Shown: positions 21,206 to 30,300 of the stretch, piece by piece
How positions within the stretch are numbered: the stretch's first letter is position 1
How the letters are laid out: every line of letters begins with the position of its first letter
Assembly (NCBI GenBank): GCA_946479925.1
Contig: CAMLHK010000006.1
Span: 1-64,000, forward strand
Origin: an uncultured Lactobacillus sp.
GTDB lineage: Bacteria; Bacillota; Bacilli; Lactobacillales; Lactobacillaceae
Length of the DNA stretch: 64,000 bases
Direction: 5' to 3'
The notes under the pieces: generated by a model
Database searches by the model: none
Told to the model about the DNA's origin: nothing
The model's input: only the letters and a program-made list of their open reading frames with translations
Translations under genes and position numbers: made by a program

Positions 21206-21436
21206 ATGTTTCAACTTGGCGTTCATGCTTTAATTAGTATAGTAATTTATTTAATTACGATTGGTTTGTCCTTTCAGATTATGAAAAGTGTTCGTATTGA
21301 AAAGATAATTCGTAAAAACAGGATATTTGAAGCACAACTGCTACTTATCTTTGCTGCAATTGCTTTAGGCTTTCTAGTGGGTAATTTCTTTATTACATTA
21401 ATTGATACTTCATTGCAGTTAAGTAATTTCTTTTAA
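21206..21436 (+). CDS. DUF1146 (YwzB-like) small membrane protein
   Basis: 76 residues from ATG 21206 (MFQLGVHALIS); the in-frame codons upstream overlap the atpC terminator and have no ribosome site. Two membrane segments (about 4-24 and 47-67) with a basic linker MKSVRIEKIIRKNR. The family nearly always follows the ATP synthase operon in Firmicutes and precedes mbl/mreB; function unknown. Confidence 0.8.
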   Translation: MFQLGVHALISIVIYLITIGLSFQIMKSVRIEKIIRKNRIFEAQLLLIFAAIALGFLVGNFFITLIDTSLQLSNFF

Positions 21437-21517
21437 GACTTGGTAAAGCGGATAAAGTCGCCGACAAACTTAAAATCTTTATGGTAAAATATACATTGAA
21501 TATGATGGAGGATTATC

Positions 21518-22507
21518 GTGGCACGAGATATAGGAATAGATTTAGGAACAGCAAATGTGCTCATTAATGTTTCTGGTAAAGGAATTGTTTTAAATGAGCC
21601 TTCTGTTGTTGCTGTCAATACAAGTACAAATAAAGTAGTAGCAGTTGGTACAGAAGCCTACAAGATGGTAGGAAGGACTCCGGGGAACATCCGTGTAATC
21701 CGTCCTTTAAAAAATGGTGTTATCGCTGATTTTGATATCACAGAAGCAATGCTGTCTTACTTTATTGAAAAATTAAACGTTAAGGGCTTTATGTCCAAGC
21801 CAAATATTTTAATTTGTGCTCCGACAGGAGTAACATCAATTGAACAGAAGGCAATTATTCAGGCTGCGGAAAAATCGGGTGGAGGCAAAGTTTACCTTGA
21901 TTTTGAGCCTAAAGTTGCTGCTGTAGGTGCAGGGCTTGATATTTTCAAACCTCAAGGCAACATCGTAATTGATATTGGTGGTGGTACTACTGATATTGCC
22001 GTTTTATCAATGGGTGAAATTGTTACAAGTCAATCATTGCGTTATGCTGGGGATCATATGAACCAAGCTGTTGTTTCTTACATTAAGAATAAACATAACT
22101 TGCTAATTGGTTCACGCACTGCGGAACAGATTAAAATCGAAATTGGTAGTGCTTTTGAACCTGATAAGAACGAAACTATCACTGTTCGCGGTCGCGATGT
22201 GGTTGACGGTCTGCCAAAACAGGCTACTGTTACTGCGCCTGAAATTCAAGAAGCTCTTCATGATGGCTTGATGACTATTATTGCTGCTACTAAAGAGGTT
22301 TTGGAAAAAACGCCACCGGAGCTTTCTGCGGATATTATTGACCGTGGAATTATGCTGACAGGTGGTGGAGCATTGCTTAAGAATATTGATAAGCTAATTT
22401 CTTATTACCTTAAGGTACCAGTATTAACGGCCGATCATCCACTTGAAGCTGTGGCACTTGGGACGGGAATTTTACTTAAGAATATTGAAAAACATCAGCG
22501 TCACTAA
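21518..22507 (+). CDS. mbl: MreB/Mbl family actin-like cell-shape protein (first paralogue)
   Basis: 329 residues from GTG 21518 ([16 protein letters not shown]) after GGAGG. Actin-fold phosphate loops DLGTANV and [10 protein letters not shown], adenosine motif TGGGALLKN. Polymerises under the membrane to direct lateral wall synthesis, probably with RodA encoded 0.6 kb downstream. It differs clearly from the mreB at 38287, so the rod machinery has two filament proteins. Confidence 0.88.
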   Translation: MARDIGIDLGTANVLINVSGKGIVLNEPSVVAVNTSTNKVVAVGTEAYKMVGRTPGNIRVIRPLKNGVIADFDITEAMLSYFIEKLNVKGFMSKPNILICAPTGVTSIEQKAIIQAAEKSGGGKVYLDFEPKVAAVGAGLDIFKPQGNIVIDIGGGTTDIAVLSMGEIVTSQSLRYAGDHMNQAVVSYIKNKHNLLIGSRTAEQIKIEIGSAFEPDKNETITVRGRDVVDGLPKQATVTAPEIQEALHDGLMTIIAATKEVLEKTPPELSADIIDRGIMLTGGGALLKNIDKLISYYLKVPVLTADHPLEAVALGTGILLKNIEKHQRH

Positions 22508-22523
22508 TCTTGGGAGGCTAGAT

Positions 22524-22817
22524 TTGCGTAAAATTTTGATTTATTTGGTTAAAATCTACCAGAAGTTTATTTCTCCTGCTTTACCAAAATCATGCCGTTA
22601 TTATCCAACATGTTCGACCTATATGGTTGACGCATTAACCAAATTTGGTCCTCTTTTAGGACTTATTATGGGAATATCACGTATATTACGCTGCAATCCT
22701 TTTGTGCGTGGTGGTGTTGATCCGGTACCAGATAAATTTACAATTTTTCGTAATCCTCATCCAGAACGATATGAAGATGAGATTATTGCAAAGAAATTCC
22801 ATCCTAATACGAAATAG
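22524..22817 (+). CDS. yidD: YidD, membrane protein insertion efficiency factor
   Basis: 97 residues from TTG 22524 preceded by GGGAGG; the longer frame from 22443 runs inside mbl. Conserved [22 protein letters not shown] in pieces ([15 protein letters not shown]), [13 protein letters not shown] and DPVP. Amphipathic N-terminal helix. Helps the YidC/SecYEG insertion route. Confidence 0.92.
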   Translation: MRKILIYLVKIYQKFISPALPKSCRYYPTCSTYMVDALTKFGPLLGLIMGISRILRCNPFVRGGVDPVPDKFTIFRNPHPERYEDEIIAKKFHPNTK

Positions 22818-22825
22818 GAGTATTT

Positions 22826-23053
22826 ATGTCAAAAAAACCAGAAAATATTAATGTGGAAATTAATGAAATTAAGGGTAAGCAAAACCCAACCTGGGAAGTA
22901 GTAATTCCCCAGAAAAAATCTATTGGCGTGATTGAAAAAATTGCTGGCCGTTATCGGGCTACAACCGGCAAAACCAACAGCGTCTTGTATGCAAAAAGTT
23001 TGGAAAGTAGTATTAATGATTTGCTTTCATACTTCGCTTTGCATGAAAAATAA
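22826..23053 (+). CDS. DUF2969 protein
   Basis: 75 residues, soluble, basic (NPTWEVVIPQKKSIGVIEKI, AGRYRATTGKTNSVLYAKSL). A lactobacillus family usually found between yidD/mbl and rodA. Function unknown; the position suggests wall elongation. Confidence 0.75.
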   Translation: MSKKPENINVEINEIKGKQNPTWEVVIPQKKSIGVIEKIAGRYRATTGKTNSVLYAKSLESSINDLLSYFALHEK

Positions 23054-23070
23054 TAGGTTGTGATTAATTA

Positions 23071-24264
23071 ATGGTCAAAGTACAAAATAAAACCAATCTG
23101 TTTGATCGAATTGCCTGGAATATTGTTGTCCCTGTGCTCATATTGGCAGCTGTGGGCCTTTATTCCATTTATTTTGCCGCAATTGATGATCCCAGTCATA
23201 TGGGAAGTCCAATTAGGGCAGTGGCAATGCAAGGATTATGGTATGTTATCTCGATTGCCGCAGTTGCTTTTGTAATCCAATTTGATGCTGAACAGCTCTA
23301 CCGCATTGCACCTTATGTATATGGTCTGGGGATAGTGCTTTTAATTGCGGTTTTGTTCTTTTATAATCGCAGTATAGCTGTAGATACTGGTGCCAAAAGC
23401 TGGTTTAAGCTGGGACCAATTTCTTTTCAGCCATCAGAAGTCATGAAACCTGCTTTTATATTGATGCTGGCCCGGGTTGTGCGCGAGCATAACAATAAAT
23501 TTGCTCACACAATTAAAAACGACTGGATTTTAATTGGTAAAATGCTGGCTTGGCTGCTACCGATTGCTGTGCTTTTAAAACTGCAAAATGACTTTGGTAC
23601 GATGCTGGTCTTCATTGCAATTGTTGGTGGCGTAGTGCTGGTATCTGGTATTTCGTGGAAAATAATTGCGCCAATGTTTGTCGCTGTCTTTGTGCTGGGG
23701 GTCGTAGTTATTTATATGGTTACCACACCAAGTGGTCAATCATTTCTAAGTCATTTCTTTCAGCCTTATCAATTTAGACGCATTATGTCATGGTTGAATC
23801 CATCTAATGACACGTCAAAAGCTGCGTATCAATTATGGCAAAGTATGCAAGCGATTGGTTCTGGTCAAATATTCGGCAACGGCTTTGGTAAACTAAGTGT
23901 TTATGTGCCGGTCCGAGGGTCAGACATGGTTTATTCAGTGATAGGAGAATCATTTGGCTTTATTGGAAGTGTAGCAATCATTTTGCTTTACTTATACTTG
24001 ATAGTGCAAATGGTACGGATTACTTTTGATACCAAAAACGCATTTTATTCTTACGTTTCTACTGGCGTTATCATGATGATACTCTTCCATGTATTTGAAA
24101 ATATTGGTATGAGTATTGATCTGCTACCTCTGACCGGTATCCCGTTGCCTTTTATTTCTCAAGGTGGATCAGCCTTAATTGGTAATATGATTGGTATTGG
24201 TATGATTTTGTCCATGAAATTTCATAATAAAGATTATATGTTCAGTCAAGCAGGAGATTTCTAA
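23071..24264 (+). CDS. rodA: RodA, SEDS peptidoglycan polymerase
   Basis: 397 residues with about ten membrane helices. SEDS hallmarks: GAKSWFKLGPISFQPSEVMK, KLQNDFGTMLV, and PLTGIPLPFISQGGSALI. Polymerises lipid II during elongation with a class B PBP that is not encoded next to it. A strong terminator follows. Confidence 0.93.
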   Translation: MVKVQNKTNLFDRIAWNIVVPVLILAAVGLYSIYFAAIDDPSHMGSPIRAVAMQGLWYVISIAAVAFVIQFDAEQLYRIAPYVYGLGIVLLIAVLFFYNRSIAVDTGAKSWFKLGPISFQPSEVMKPAFILMLARVVREHNNKFAHTIKNDWILIGKMLAWLLPIAVLLKLQNDFGTMLVFIAIVGGVVLVSGISWKIIAPMFVAVFVLGVVVIYMVTTPSGQSFLSHFFQPYQFRRIMSWLNPSNDTSKAAYQLWQSMQAIGSGQIFGNGFGKLSVYVPVRGSDMVYSVIGESFGFIGSVAIILLYLYLIVQMVRITFDTKNAFYSYVSTGVIMMILFHVFENIGMSIDLLPLTGIPLPFISQGGSALIGNMIGIGMILSMKFHNKDYMFSQAGDF

Positions 24265-24277
24265 TTTATCTATACAT

Positions 24278-24311
24278 AAAAAAGAGCATTTCAGTTGAAA
24301 TGCTCTTTTTT
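24278..24311. terminator. Bidirectional terminator between rodA and uspA
   Basis: AAAAAAGAGCATTTCA pairs with TGAAATGCTCTTTTTT. It overlaps the uspA stop codon end and serves both convergent genes. Confidence 0.85.
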
Positions 24312-24765
24312 AATTACTCAAATTTTCGTTAGAACGACAAACTAGCACATCACAATCTGCAGTTCTAGTAACATATTCGGTAACACTGCCGATTAATATG
24401 CGTTCAACAGCGTTAAGACCTGTAGCTCCTAATACGATTAAATCAATCTGGTGCTTTTTAGGGAATTGGTGGGCGATAATTGCTTTAGGAGCCCCAAATT
24501 CAATTGAATAGTGAACCTCACTTACTCCAGCTTCTGTAGCCTGTTGGTAGTAATTTTGCAATTTTTCTTTAGCATCGTTTGATACTTGTTCAACCATTTC
24601 TGAATCAAAGCTAGAAACATTTTGGAAGGATCTGGTGTCAATGACATGTAAAATTTCCAAAGCAGCTTCATTTCGCTTAGCCGCAGCGACCGCCTTTTTA
24701 AAAGCTAAATCAGCTTCTTTTGAGCCATCAACTGCGACTTGAATACGGTGATATTGTTTCATCAT
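24310..24765 (-). CDS. uspA: Universal stress protein UspA family
   Basis: 151 residues, one Usp domain. Starts HRIQVAVDGSKEADLAF with the ATP-binding GATGLNAVERILIGSVTEYV (G-x2-G-x9-GS). Cytosolic dimer expected. Preceded by GAGAGGTG. It is the last gene of a minus-strand unit headed by the 6S/lacto-usp RNA and a small membrane protein. Confidence 0.9.
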   Translation of the reverse strand: MMKQYHRIQVAVDGSKEADLAFKKAVAAAKRNEAALEILHVIDTRSFQNVSSFDSEMVEQVSNDAKEKLQNYYQQATEAGVSEVHYSIEFGAPKAIIAHQFPKKHQIDLIVLGATGLNAVERILIGSVTEYVTRTADCDVLVCRSNENLSN

Positions 24766-24809
24766 TTAAAACACCTCTCTCACCATTATTTTACCAAATT
24801 TTAGTCCAG

Positions 24810-25091
24810 TTAATCATCCTTTTGATTAAGTAAAAGACTAAAAATTAGGATAGTAATGCTGCTGAGAATTAAAGTAATAAGATTTAAGTATTTATTCTTC
24901 TGGAAAACTAAAAATAAACCCAAAATGGTCTCTATAATTAAAATAATAGCTGTCCAAGACATTAGAGAACTAAAATTAGAAATATTTTTACTGTTGTATA
25001 TTAGGAAATGACTGTGCCGATTATGCCATAAGTAAAAGGCAGTCAATAGCAATACTGCCAGGTAAATTAGAATAACAATTTTAATAGCCAT
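24810..25091 (-). CDS. Small membrane protein, three predicted helices
   Basis: 93 residues from ATG 25091 (MAIKIVILIYLAVLL) with GGAG 6 bases upstream. A longer in-frame extension to 25217 would run through the structured RNA and its terminator and is rejected. Hydrophobic segments at about 3-19, 40-60 and 67-86, with a short charged tail. I do not recognise a family. It follows the ncRNA terminator by 13 bp, so it may be read-through-expressed. Confidence 0.65.
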   Translation of the reverse strand: MAIKIVILIYLAVLLLTAFYLWHNRHSHFLIYNSKNISNFSSLMSWTAIILIIETILGLFLVFQKNKYLNLITLILSSITILIFSLLLNQKDD

Positions 25092-25104
25092 AAATTCTCC
25101 AAAC

Positions 25105-25335
25105 AAAAAACGGTCCGCAGACCGCTTTCTAAATTTCTCAAGAAATCCGAGTCGTCGAAACATAGCAAAACAATGCTTGTTGAACCCGCAGTGTTCAAAA
25201 AATGAGATGTATCGCAACGAATATGGATCCTATCGTTGAAGATAGTTTTCCGATTCGAAAGTTATTTACTATCTCGCATGTCTTATGTTTGACCGGTCAA
25301 CCTTATACAATTGAGCTAGTCGATCAACTCAGATC
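25105..25335 (-). ncRNA. ssrS: 6S RNA, lacto-usp type (candidate)
   Basis: About 230-base RNA between its own promoter (25340-25371) and a terminator CGGTC-TGC-GGACCG followed by T6 (25105-25124). I can draw several helices: GATAGT/ACTATC, CAACGA/TCGTTG, TTGAAC/GTTCAA, and ATTTC-TTGA-GAAAT. There is no tRNA-like end or T-box signature. From memory, the lacto-usp motif lies upstream of usp genes in lactic acid bacteria and was later interpreted as a 6S RNA variant; uspA is downstream here and rarA upstream, matching the rarA-side location of B. subtilis 6S-1. A covariance match would confirm it. Confidence 0.65.
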
Positions 25336-25339
25336 AACT

Positions 25340-25371
25340 ATTATACTACTAAGCATCACGAGTTTTGTCAA
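25340..25371 (-). promoter_or_regulatory. Promoter of the 6S/lacto-usp RNA
   Basis: Minus strand TTGACA (25366-25371). A perfect TATAAT (25340-25345) lies 20 bp away and TAGTAT (25343-25348) lies 17 bp away; the two overlap, so the exact -10 is ambiguous. Confidence 0.65.
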
Positions 25372-25473
25372 GGCAGAAAAATTAGAGGGTACTTTTTAGG
25401 ATAGCTTTTAAGCTCCTGAACGAACTAAGGTTATCAATATACCGGCTTACTTTGTGCATGACCAAAATAAAAG

Positions 25474-25500
25474 GGCTGATTGCAAAATAAATCTTCGGCC
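25474..25500 (-). terminator. Weak terminator after rarA
   Basis: Minus strand GGCCGA/TCAGCC stem with a 15-base loop and a following CTTTTATTTT tail. It lies 39 bp beyond the rarA stop. Confidence 0.4.
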
Positions 25501-25538
25501 AGCATCTACTAAAATATTTTCCTTCTATGCAAAACTAA

Positions 25539-26840
25539 TTATTTTAGACCCTGTTTTTGCAATTCATGCAAAGTTTCGTATTGCTTTTTAAACCCTTTTT
25601 CTATTTTAGAATTGCCTTTAGGCTGAAAATATCGCGTGCCAAAGAGTTTATCTGGTAAATATTGCTGTGGTACCCAATCATTCACATAAGAATGAGGATA
25701 AATATAACCATTACCGTGACCTAATTTTGCTGCACCACTATAGTGTGCATCTTTTAAAGTAGCAGGGATATTGCCATAGTCCTTATTTTTTACATCAGCT
25801 AAAGCCTGATCAATAGCACTGATAGCACTGTTACTTTTAGGTGATAAAGCCAGTTCAATCACCGCGTTAGCTAAAGGTATCCGCGCTTCAGGGAAACCCA
25901 GACCCTTAGCAGACTGAATAGCTATTTGAGCATGCTGAACGGCTGCGGGATTTGCAAGGCCGATGTCTTCATAGGCAATTACACTTAAACGCCTACAAAT
26001 TGCTATTAAATCACCAGACTCAATTAGTCGAGCTAAATAATGCAAGGCTGCATCTGTATCAGAACCGCGAATTGATTTTTGAAAAGCAGAAACCAGATCA
26101 TAATGCCCATCGCCCTTAGCATCAAAGTTTTGATTACGCATCTGGATAGAATTGGCCATTTCATCTTGATCAATGATTAATTCGGTTTCATCATTTTTAC
26201 CGGCAGCTATCATTTCCTGTTTCGTTGAGCGGACTGCAAGTTCGAGTCCGTTCAGTGTCGAACGTAAGTCACCGTTGCCTTTTTGCACTAATAATTCTCT
26301 GGCGCTTGAAGTCAATTTAACGTTGTACTTACCTAAACCAAGTTCACAATCTTTAAGCGCCCGGTCAATTGCTTTATTGACATCATTTTTTGCCAAAGGC
26401 TTTAATTCAAAAATCTGGCAGCGGGAACGAATAGCGGGGGAAATTGCTATATACGGATTTTCAGTTGTCGCACCGATCAAAATAATTTGTCCGGATTCTA
26501 AAAGAGGTAATAAAAAGTCCTGCTTGGTTTTATCCAAGCGGTGAATTTCGTCTAGGAGTAATATCACCGTACCACTCAATTTTCCTTCCGCGGCTACTTG
26601 CTCCAGCTGTTTTTTACTGTCTGTTGTAGCGTTAAGCTGGCGAAAAGCGTATTTGGTGGAACCAGCTATGGCACTGGCAATACTTGTTTTACCTATTCCC
26701 GGAGGACCGTAAAGAATCATCGAGGACAACATTTTGGCTTCAACCATCCGGCGAATAATTTTTCCAGGGCCAATTAAATGCTCCTGACCGACTACCTCAT
26801 CTAAGGTTTTTGGTCTCATTCTGTAAGCTAATGGTTTCAT
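25539..26840 (-). CDS. rarA: RarA (MgsA) replication-associated recombination ATPase
   Basis: 433 residues. AAA+ clamp-loader-like protein: Walker A GPPGIGKTS, Walker B LLLDEIHR, sensor ATTENPY, arginine finger SRCQIFEL, then the tetramerisation domain with HYLARLIESGDLIAICRR in pieces. Acts at stalled forks. The stop of the yueI-like gene adjoins its ATG, so the two are one operon. Confidence 0.93.
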   Translation of the reverse strand: MKPLAYRMRPKTLDEVVGQEHLIGPGKIIRRMVEAKMLSSMILYGPPGIGKTSIASAIAGSTKYAFRQLNATTDSKKQLEQVAAEGKLSGTVILLLDEIHRLDKTKQDFLLPLLESGQIILIGATTENPYIAISPAIRSRCQIFELKPLAKNDVNKAIDRALKDCELGLGKYNVKLTSSARELLVQKGNGDLRSTLNGLELAVRSTKQEMIAAGKNDETELIIDQDEMANSIQMRNQNFDAKGDGHYDLVSAFQKSIRGSDTDAALHYLARLIESGDLIAICRRLSVIAYEDIGLANPAAVQHAQIAIQSAKGLGFPEARIPLANAVIELALSPKSNSAISAIDQALADVKNKDYGNIPATLKDAHYSGAAKLGHGNGYIYPHSYVNDWVPQQYLPDKLFGTRYFQPKGNSKIEKGFKKQYETLHELQKQGLK

Positions 26841-27308
26841 TTAATTGTCTCCATGAAAAAGTCGCTGCCAGAAACCAGCTTTTTTAGTTTTGCCACTAGT
26901 AAGCAATTCTTGGGGCATCTCGGGCGGATACACTTGACTTATTTCAATGCGCATTTTGTTAATTGCATTTGCAGCTACTACTAAGATTGCCGAGTCATTC
27001 GGACCCGTTTTTGCCGTTTCATTGTTAACGATAGTAAAAGAGATCTCGTATTTGCCACAACTAGTTTCCACTTGATCAACAAACTTATCGTGTAAATTGC
27101 CATTAATCAGGATATTGTAACCAATATAATCTTTAAAATGGCGTAAAAATAGGTTGGTTAATTTAGGATCTTGCACTTCAGCATTGGTCATTCTAACTAA
27201 TACCCGCTCGCGAAGAGACCCTAAAAATCTTCTGCGTTCATCCGGCTTTGTTTGGGGTGTGATGCCTTGAGCAGCATTTGAAACTCTGGTATTTAAATCC
27301 TCCGTCAT
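26841..27308 (-). CDS. YueI family protein (DUF1694)
   Basis: 155 residues from ATG 27308 with GAAAGGAGT upstream; the longer frame runs through the rpsD terminator and is rejected. Conserved RRRFLGSLRERVLVRMT and the C-terminal DGxxAxxxA-like SAILVVAANAINKM. Distantly like DNase/ribosome-associated L7Ae-type folds; function unknown. Usually next to rpsD in Firmicutes, as here. Confidence 0.8.
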   Translation of the reverse strand: MTEDLNTRVSNAAQGITPQTKPDERRRFLGSLRERVLVRMTNAEVQDPKLTNLFLRHFKDYIGYNILINGNLHDKFVDQVETSCGKYEISFTIVNNETAKTGPNDSAILVVAANAINKMRIEISQVYPPEMPQELLTSGKTKKAGFWQRLFHGDN

Positions 27309-27332
27309 TGATTGGTACTCCTTTCGGGTAAC

Positions 27333-27363
27333 AAAAACCCCTCTCCAAGAAGGAAAGGGGTTT
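27333..27363 (-). terminator. Terminator of rpsD
   Basis: Minus strand AAACCCCTTTCC pairs with GGAGAGGGGTTTTT across a short loop, ending in a T-rich tail. Confidence 0.8.
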
Positions 27364-27378
27364 GTAAAAACATGGAAA

Positions 27379-27990
27379 TTAAAGTAACTTGTTGTAGTAT
27401 TCAACAACTAGAGCTTCGTTAATTTCTGGTTCCATTTCATCACGTTCTGGAAGGCGAACGAGTGAACCTTCTACCTTGTTGTCATCGAATGAAACAAAGG
27501 ATGGGCGGGATACAACTGCTTCAAGTGCATCCTTAACTTGTTGCAGGTTCTTTGACTTTTCCTTAAGACCAATGGTTTGACCAACCTTGACTTCATAGGA
27601 AGGAATATCAACACGCTTGCCGTCAACAGTGATGTGACCGTGGTTAACTAATTGTCTAGCTTGCTCTCTAGTAGTAGCCAAACCTAAACGGTAAACAATA
27701 CTGTCTAAACGGCATTCAAGCAGAACCATAAAGTTAGTACCGTGTTCACCTTCACGAATCTTACCGGCACGTTTGAACAAAGTTCTAAATTGACGCTCAT
27801 TTAAACCGTACATCCAACGTAACTTTTGCTTTTCATGCAATTGTTCGCCATATTCTGATAAACGACCACGTGAATTAGGGCCGTGTTGACCAGGGGCGTA
27901 GTTTCTACGACTAAGCTCCTTGCCAGTACCTGAAAGTGAAATTCCTAATCTTCTGGAACGTTTCCAACTTGGACCTGTATATCTTGACAT
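27379..27990 (-). CDS. rpsD: 30S ribosomal protein S4
   Basis: 203 residues from ATG 27990 ([20 protein letters not shown]) after GGAGG. S4 N-terminal domain and an S4 RNA-binding domain (about 92-150, [22 protein letters not shown]). Nucleates assembly on 16S rRNA and represses its own synthesis through the leader RNA in many bacteria. The N-terminal zinc-type cysteines are absent, the normal C-minus form. Confidence 0.96.
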   Translation of the reverse strand: MSRYTGPSWKRSRRLGISLSGTGKELSRRNYAPGQHGPNSRGRLSEYGEQLHEKQKLRWMYGLNERQFRTLFKRAGKIREGEHGTNFMVLLECRLDSIVYRLGLATTREQARQLVNHGHITVDGKRVDIPSYEVKVGQTIGLKEKSKNLQQVKDALEAVVSRPSFVSFDDNKVEGSLVRLPERDEMEPEINEALVVEYYNKLL

Positions 27991-28059
27991 AAAATCCTCC
28001 AATAAAATCTGATAACAGTTTTTGGAGTAAAATAATTACGTATAAGTTTAACATTCGTG

Positions 28060-28124
28060 CATCTTAATTTTCATTTTCGCCTATTGCAGCGTCGGTTACT
28101 CGTTCACTAAAACGTATTAAGATG
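28060..28124 (-). promoter_or_regulatory. Candidate S4 autoregulatory leader structure
   Basis: In the 5' untranslated region of rpsD a perfect 9-bp stem CATCTTAAT/ATTAAGATG encloses about 47 bases that include a GACGCTGC...GGCG region able to form an inner helix. A long structured leader before a monocistronic rpsD fits the Firmicutes S4 leader, where S4 binds to block translation. Confidence 0.6.
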
Positions 28125-28170
28125 TTGACGTTCTTGCCACTTATAGCTGCAAATATTTTACACGTTCTAT

Positions 28171-28199
28171 ATTATAGTTGTATTACCTTATTAAAGCAA
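28171..28199 (-). promoter_or_regulatory. Promoter of rpsD
   Basis: Minus strand TTGCTT (28194-28199), 17-bp spacer, TATAAT (28171-28176). It gives a leader of about 175 bases. Confidence 0.7.
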
Positions 28200-28364
28200 G
28201 GAAAATAGCAATTGCTTTAATATTTAATAATTTAACTAGAAAAAATAAAAAGGTGGTAGCAACTTGTTAATACTAGTATACTGCTTTTAATTAAAGAGAT
28301 ATTTATAAATATCTGATCGCACGATTTTATTTAAATAACGAATTTTATTGGCTTGAAAAAACTC

Positions 28365-28396
28365 TTGACCACAATAATGTAGAAGTTTGGTATAAT
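28365..28396 (+). promoter_or_regulatory. Promoter candidate for ezrA
   Basis: TATAAT (28391-28396) preceded by TGG (extended -10), with TTGACC 20 bp upstream, 24 bp before the ezrA ATG. The long spacer suggests the extended -10 does most of the work. I see nothing else in 28200-28360. Confidence 0.45.
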
Positions 28397-28419
28397 TGGG
28401 GTAGTTTTGGAGGAAAATT

Positions 28420-30135
28420 ATGTCACCAACTCAATCCATAGTTGTAATCATTGCAATTTTAATCATCATTATAATTATAGCCGCTATGTTAATAATCAAT
28501 CGCCGCCAATTAAGGCAAATTCTTGAATTAGACGATTTGATTACCAAAATTGATAAAATGCATTTAGAAACAGATATTGTCAATCTGGATAAAATGGATT
28601 TAGCCGGTGAAAGTTTGACAACATTAACTACTTGGCGTAAAAACTACGAGCAGGCATTGGCTAAAAAGATTCCTGCAGCGCAGAACTTTCTTGAACAGGC
28701 TGCTGAGCAAAATACACACTATCACTTATTTAAAGCTCATAAAAATATTAAACAAGCCCGTGAAATCATGGATCCAACTTATAAAGATGCCAAGAACACT
28801 AAGGAAGTATTCACAGAATTACTTGAATCAAACCGTGAGAATCAAAAAAAATATAATGACTTGTTCAATGGCTTTAAAGAAATGCGTAAAGACATTCTGG
28901 CAAATTCATATGATTATGGTGCTGCTCAGGATCAGATTGAAAACGAATTGACAAATATTGAAAATGACTTTTCAGAAGCCAAGAGTTTGACTGCTCAAGG
29001 AGATCAAGTTGAAGCAAAACGTATTTTGTCAAAAATTAAAGCTGCTTTGACTAACATTAGTTCTATCCTGCCCGAAATTAGGAATGCTCGTCACCAACTC
29101 AATAAAGTTTTTCAAGATCAGTTGAGTGAATTGTCCGACAGTTATAAGAAGATGATGTCTTCTAAATATTACATAACTCAGGTAGACGTTTTAGCTGAGA
29201 TTAAAAAAATCAGAGGACAAGTAGCCGATGCAAATAATTTGCTCAAAGAACTTAAAGTGTCCGATCTCAAAGCAAAAAATGCGGAAATCCAAAAAGAAAT
29301 TTCTGCTCTTTATGATATTTTAGCTAAAGAGTACAAAGCGAGACCATTTGTAGAAGAAAATCAAGATAAAATCCAGCGTCTGCTTGCTCACGAACAAGTT
29401 GAATCAAAAAAATTAGTAGCAAAATTGCGCCATATTGATGAGAGTTATGAGCTTACTCACAATGAACTTGCCACTAGTAGGAAGTTGGAACAGGAAGTCA
29501 ATGATATGGAGCGGCAATATACGGTTGATACCCAGAATGTTGCTGATGGTAAGGGAGTTTATTCCAAAATTAAGTCATCGTGGTTGAGTATGCTGGAACG
29601 ATTGCGTGAAATTAGTGCAGAGCAAAAGAAAATGTCTCAAGACGTTGATGGTCTTTATGATTCTGAAAATGTAGCCAATGATTCAATCAACCGCTTTAAG
29701 CAGGAAGTTTCTCTAGTTTATCGCCGTTTGGAACGTAAAAAAATCCCTGGTAATCCTGATACTTTTGTGCAAATGTATACTTTGGTTGTCAACGAGATTG
29801 GTCATGTGGCAAAAGAACTGAGTCAGGTAAGGCTAAACATGGAAAAGATTTCTCAGGAATTAATCCAAATTTCTGATGATGTCGAAAGGTTAAAACGAGA
29901 AGCAGATGACATAATTAATTCTGCAGATCTAGTTCAGCTAACCTTGCAATATTCTAATAAATACTCCAATAATGGTTCCATTAAAAGCGCTCAGAAAAAG
30001 GCAATGCAACTTTATGAACAGGATTATAACTATAAAGATGCTTTGGACACCATTGCAACTGCTATTGAAAAAGTTGAGCCAGGTTCATATCAACGCTTAG
30101 AAAATTTGTACTATTCTGATAAGAAAAATAGCTGA
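28420..30135 (+). CDS. ezrA: EzrA, septation ring formation regulator
   Basis: 571 residues. One N-terminal membrane helix of almost pure Ile/Val/Leu (about 8-26), then cytoplasmic spectrin-like coiled-coil repeats to the end. It binds FtsZ and membrane at midcell and limits extra Z rings. Length and single-pass N-out topology match EzrA. Monocistronic between its promoter and a strong terminator. Confidence 0.92.
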   Translation: MSPTQSIVVIIAILIIIIIIAAMLIINRRQLRQILELDDLITKIDKMHLETDIVNLDKMDLAGESLTTLTTWRKNYEQALAKKIPAAQNFLEQAAEQNTHYHLFKAHKNIKQAREIMDPTYKDAKNTKEVFTELLESNRENQKKYNDLFNGFKEMRKDILANSYDYGAAQDQIENELTNIENDFSEAKSLTAQGDQVEAKRILSKIKAALTNISSILPEIRNARHQLNKVFQDQLSELSDSYKKMMSSKYYITQVDVLAEIKKIRGQVADANNLLKELKVSDLKAKNAEIQKEISALYDILAKEYKARPFVEENQDKIQRLLAHEQVESKKLVAKLRHIDESYELTHNELATSRKLEQEVNDMERQYTVDTQNVADGKGVYSKIKSSWLSMLERLREISAEQKKMSQDVDGLYDSENVANDSINRFKQEVSLVYRRLERKKIPGNPDTFVQMYTLVVNEIGHVAKELSQVRLNMEKISQELIQISDDVERLKREADDIINSADLVQLTLQYSNKYSNNGSIKSAQKKAMQLYEQDYNYKDALDTIATAIEKVEPGSYQRLENLYYSDKKNS

Positions 30136-30165
30136 TAAGAATCATAAATCTGCAGAAAAATATTT

Positions 30166-30201
30166 AGCTTTAAAATTAAAAAAACAATTTTAAAGCTTTT
30201 T
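30166..30201 (+). terminator. Terminator of ezrA
   Basis: 12-bp perfect stem AGCTTTAAAATT (30166-30177) with 30186-30197, followed by T residues. Confidence 0.8.
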
Positions 30202-30221
30202 TAGTGCTCATGAATAAATAA

Positions 30222-30250
30222 TTGAAGCTGACAAGAATTTAAGTTACAAT
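30222..30250 (+). promoter_or_regulatory. Promoter of the cysteine desulfurase-thiI operon
   Basis: TTGAAG (30222-30227), 17-bp spacer, TACAAT (30245-30250), 50 bp before the GTG start. Confidence 0.65.
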
Positions 30251-30300
30251 TTATAAGTTAATAGCTGACCATGTAGTGTTTTTGGAGGGGGAGAACTTCC

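Noticed and set aside
25092..25217. Extension of the small membrane protein to an ATG at 25217
   Set aside because: It would translate through the ncRNA terminator and hairpins and has no ribosome site; ATG 25091 has GGAG.
25105..25335. The RNA as tmRNA, T-box or RNase P RNA
   Set aside because: No tRNA-like ends or CCA, no GGTGG T-box, and none of the conserved RNase P core sequences seen.
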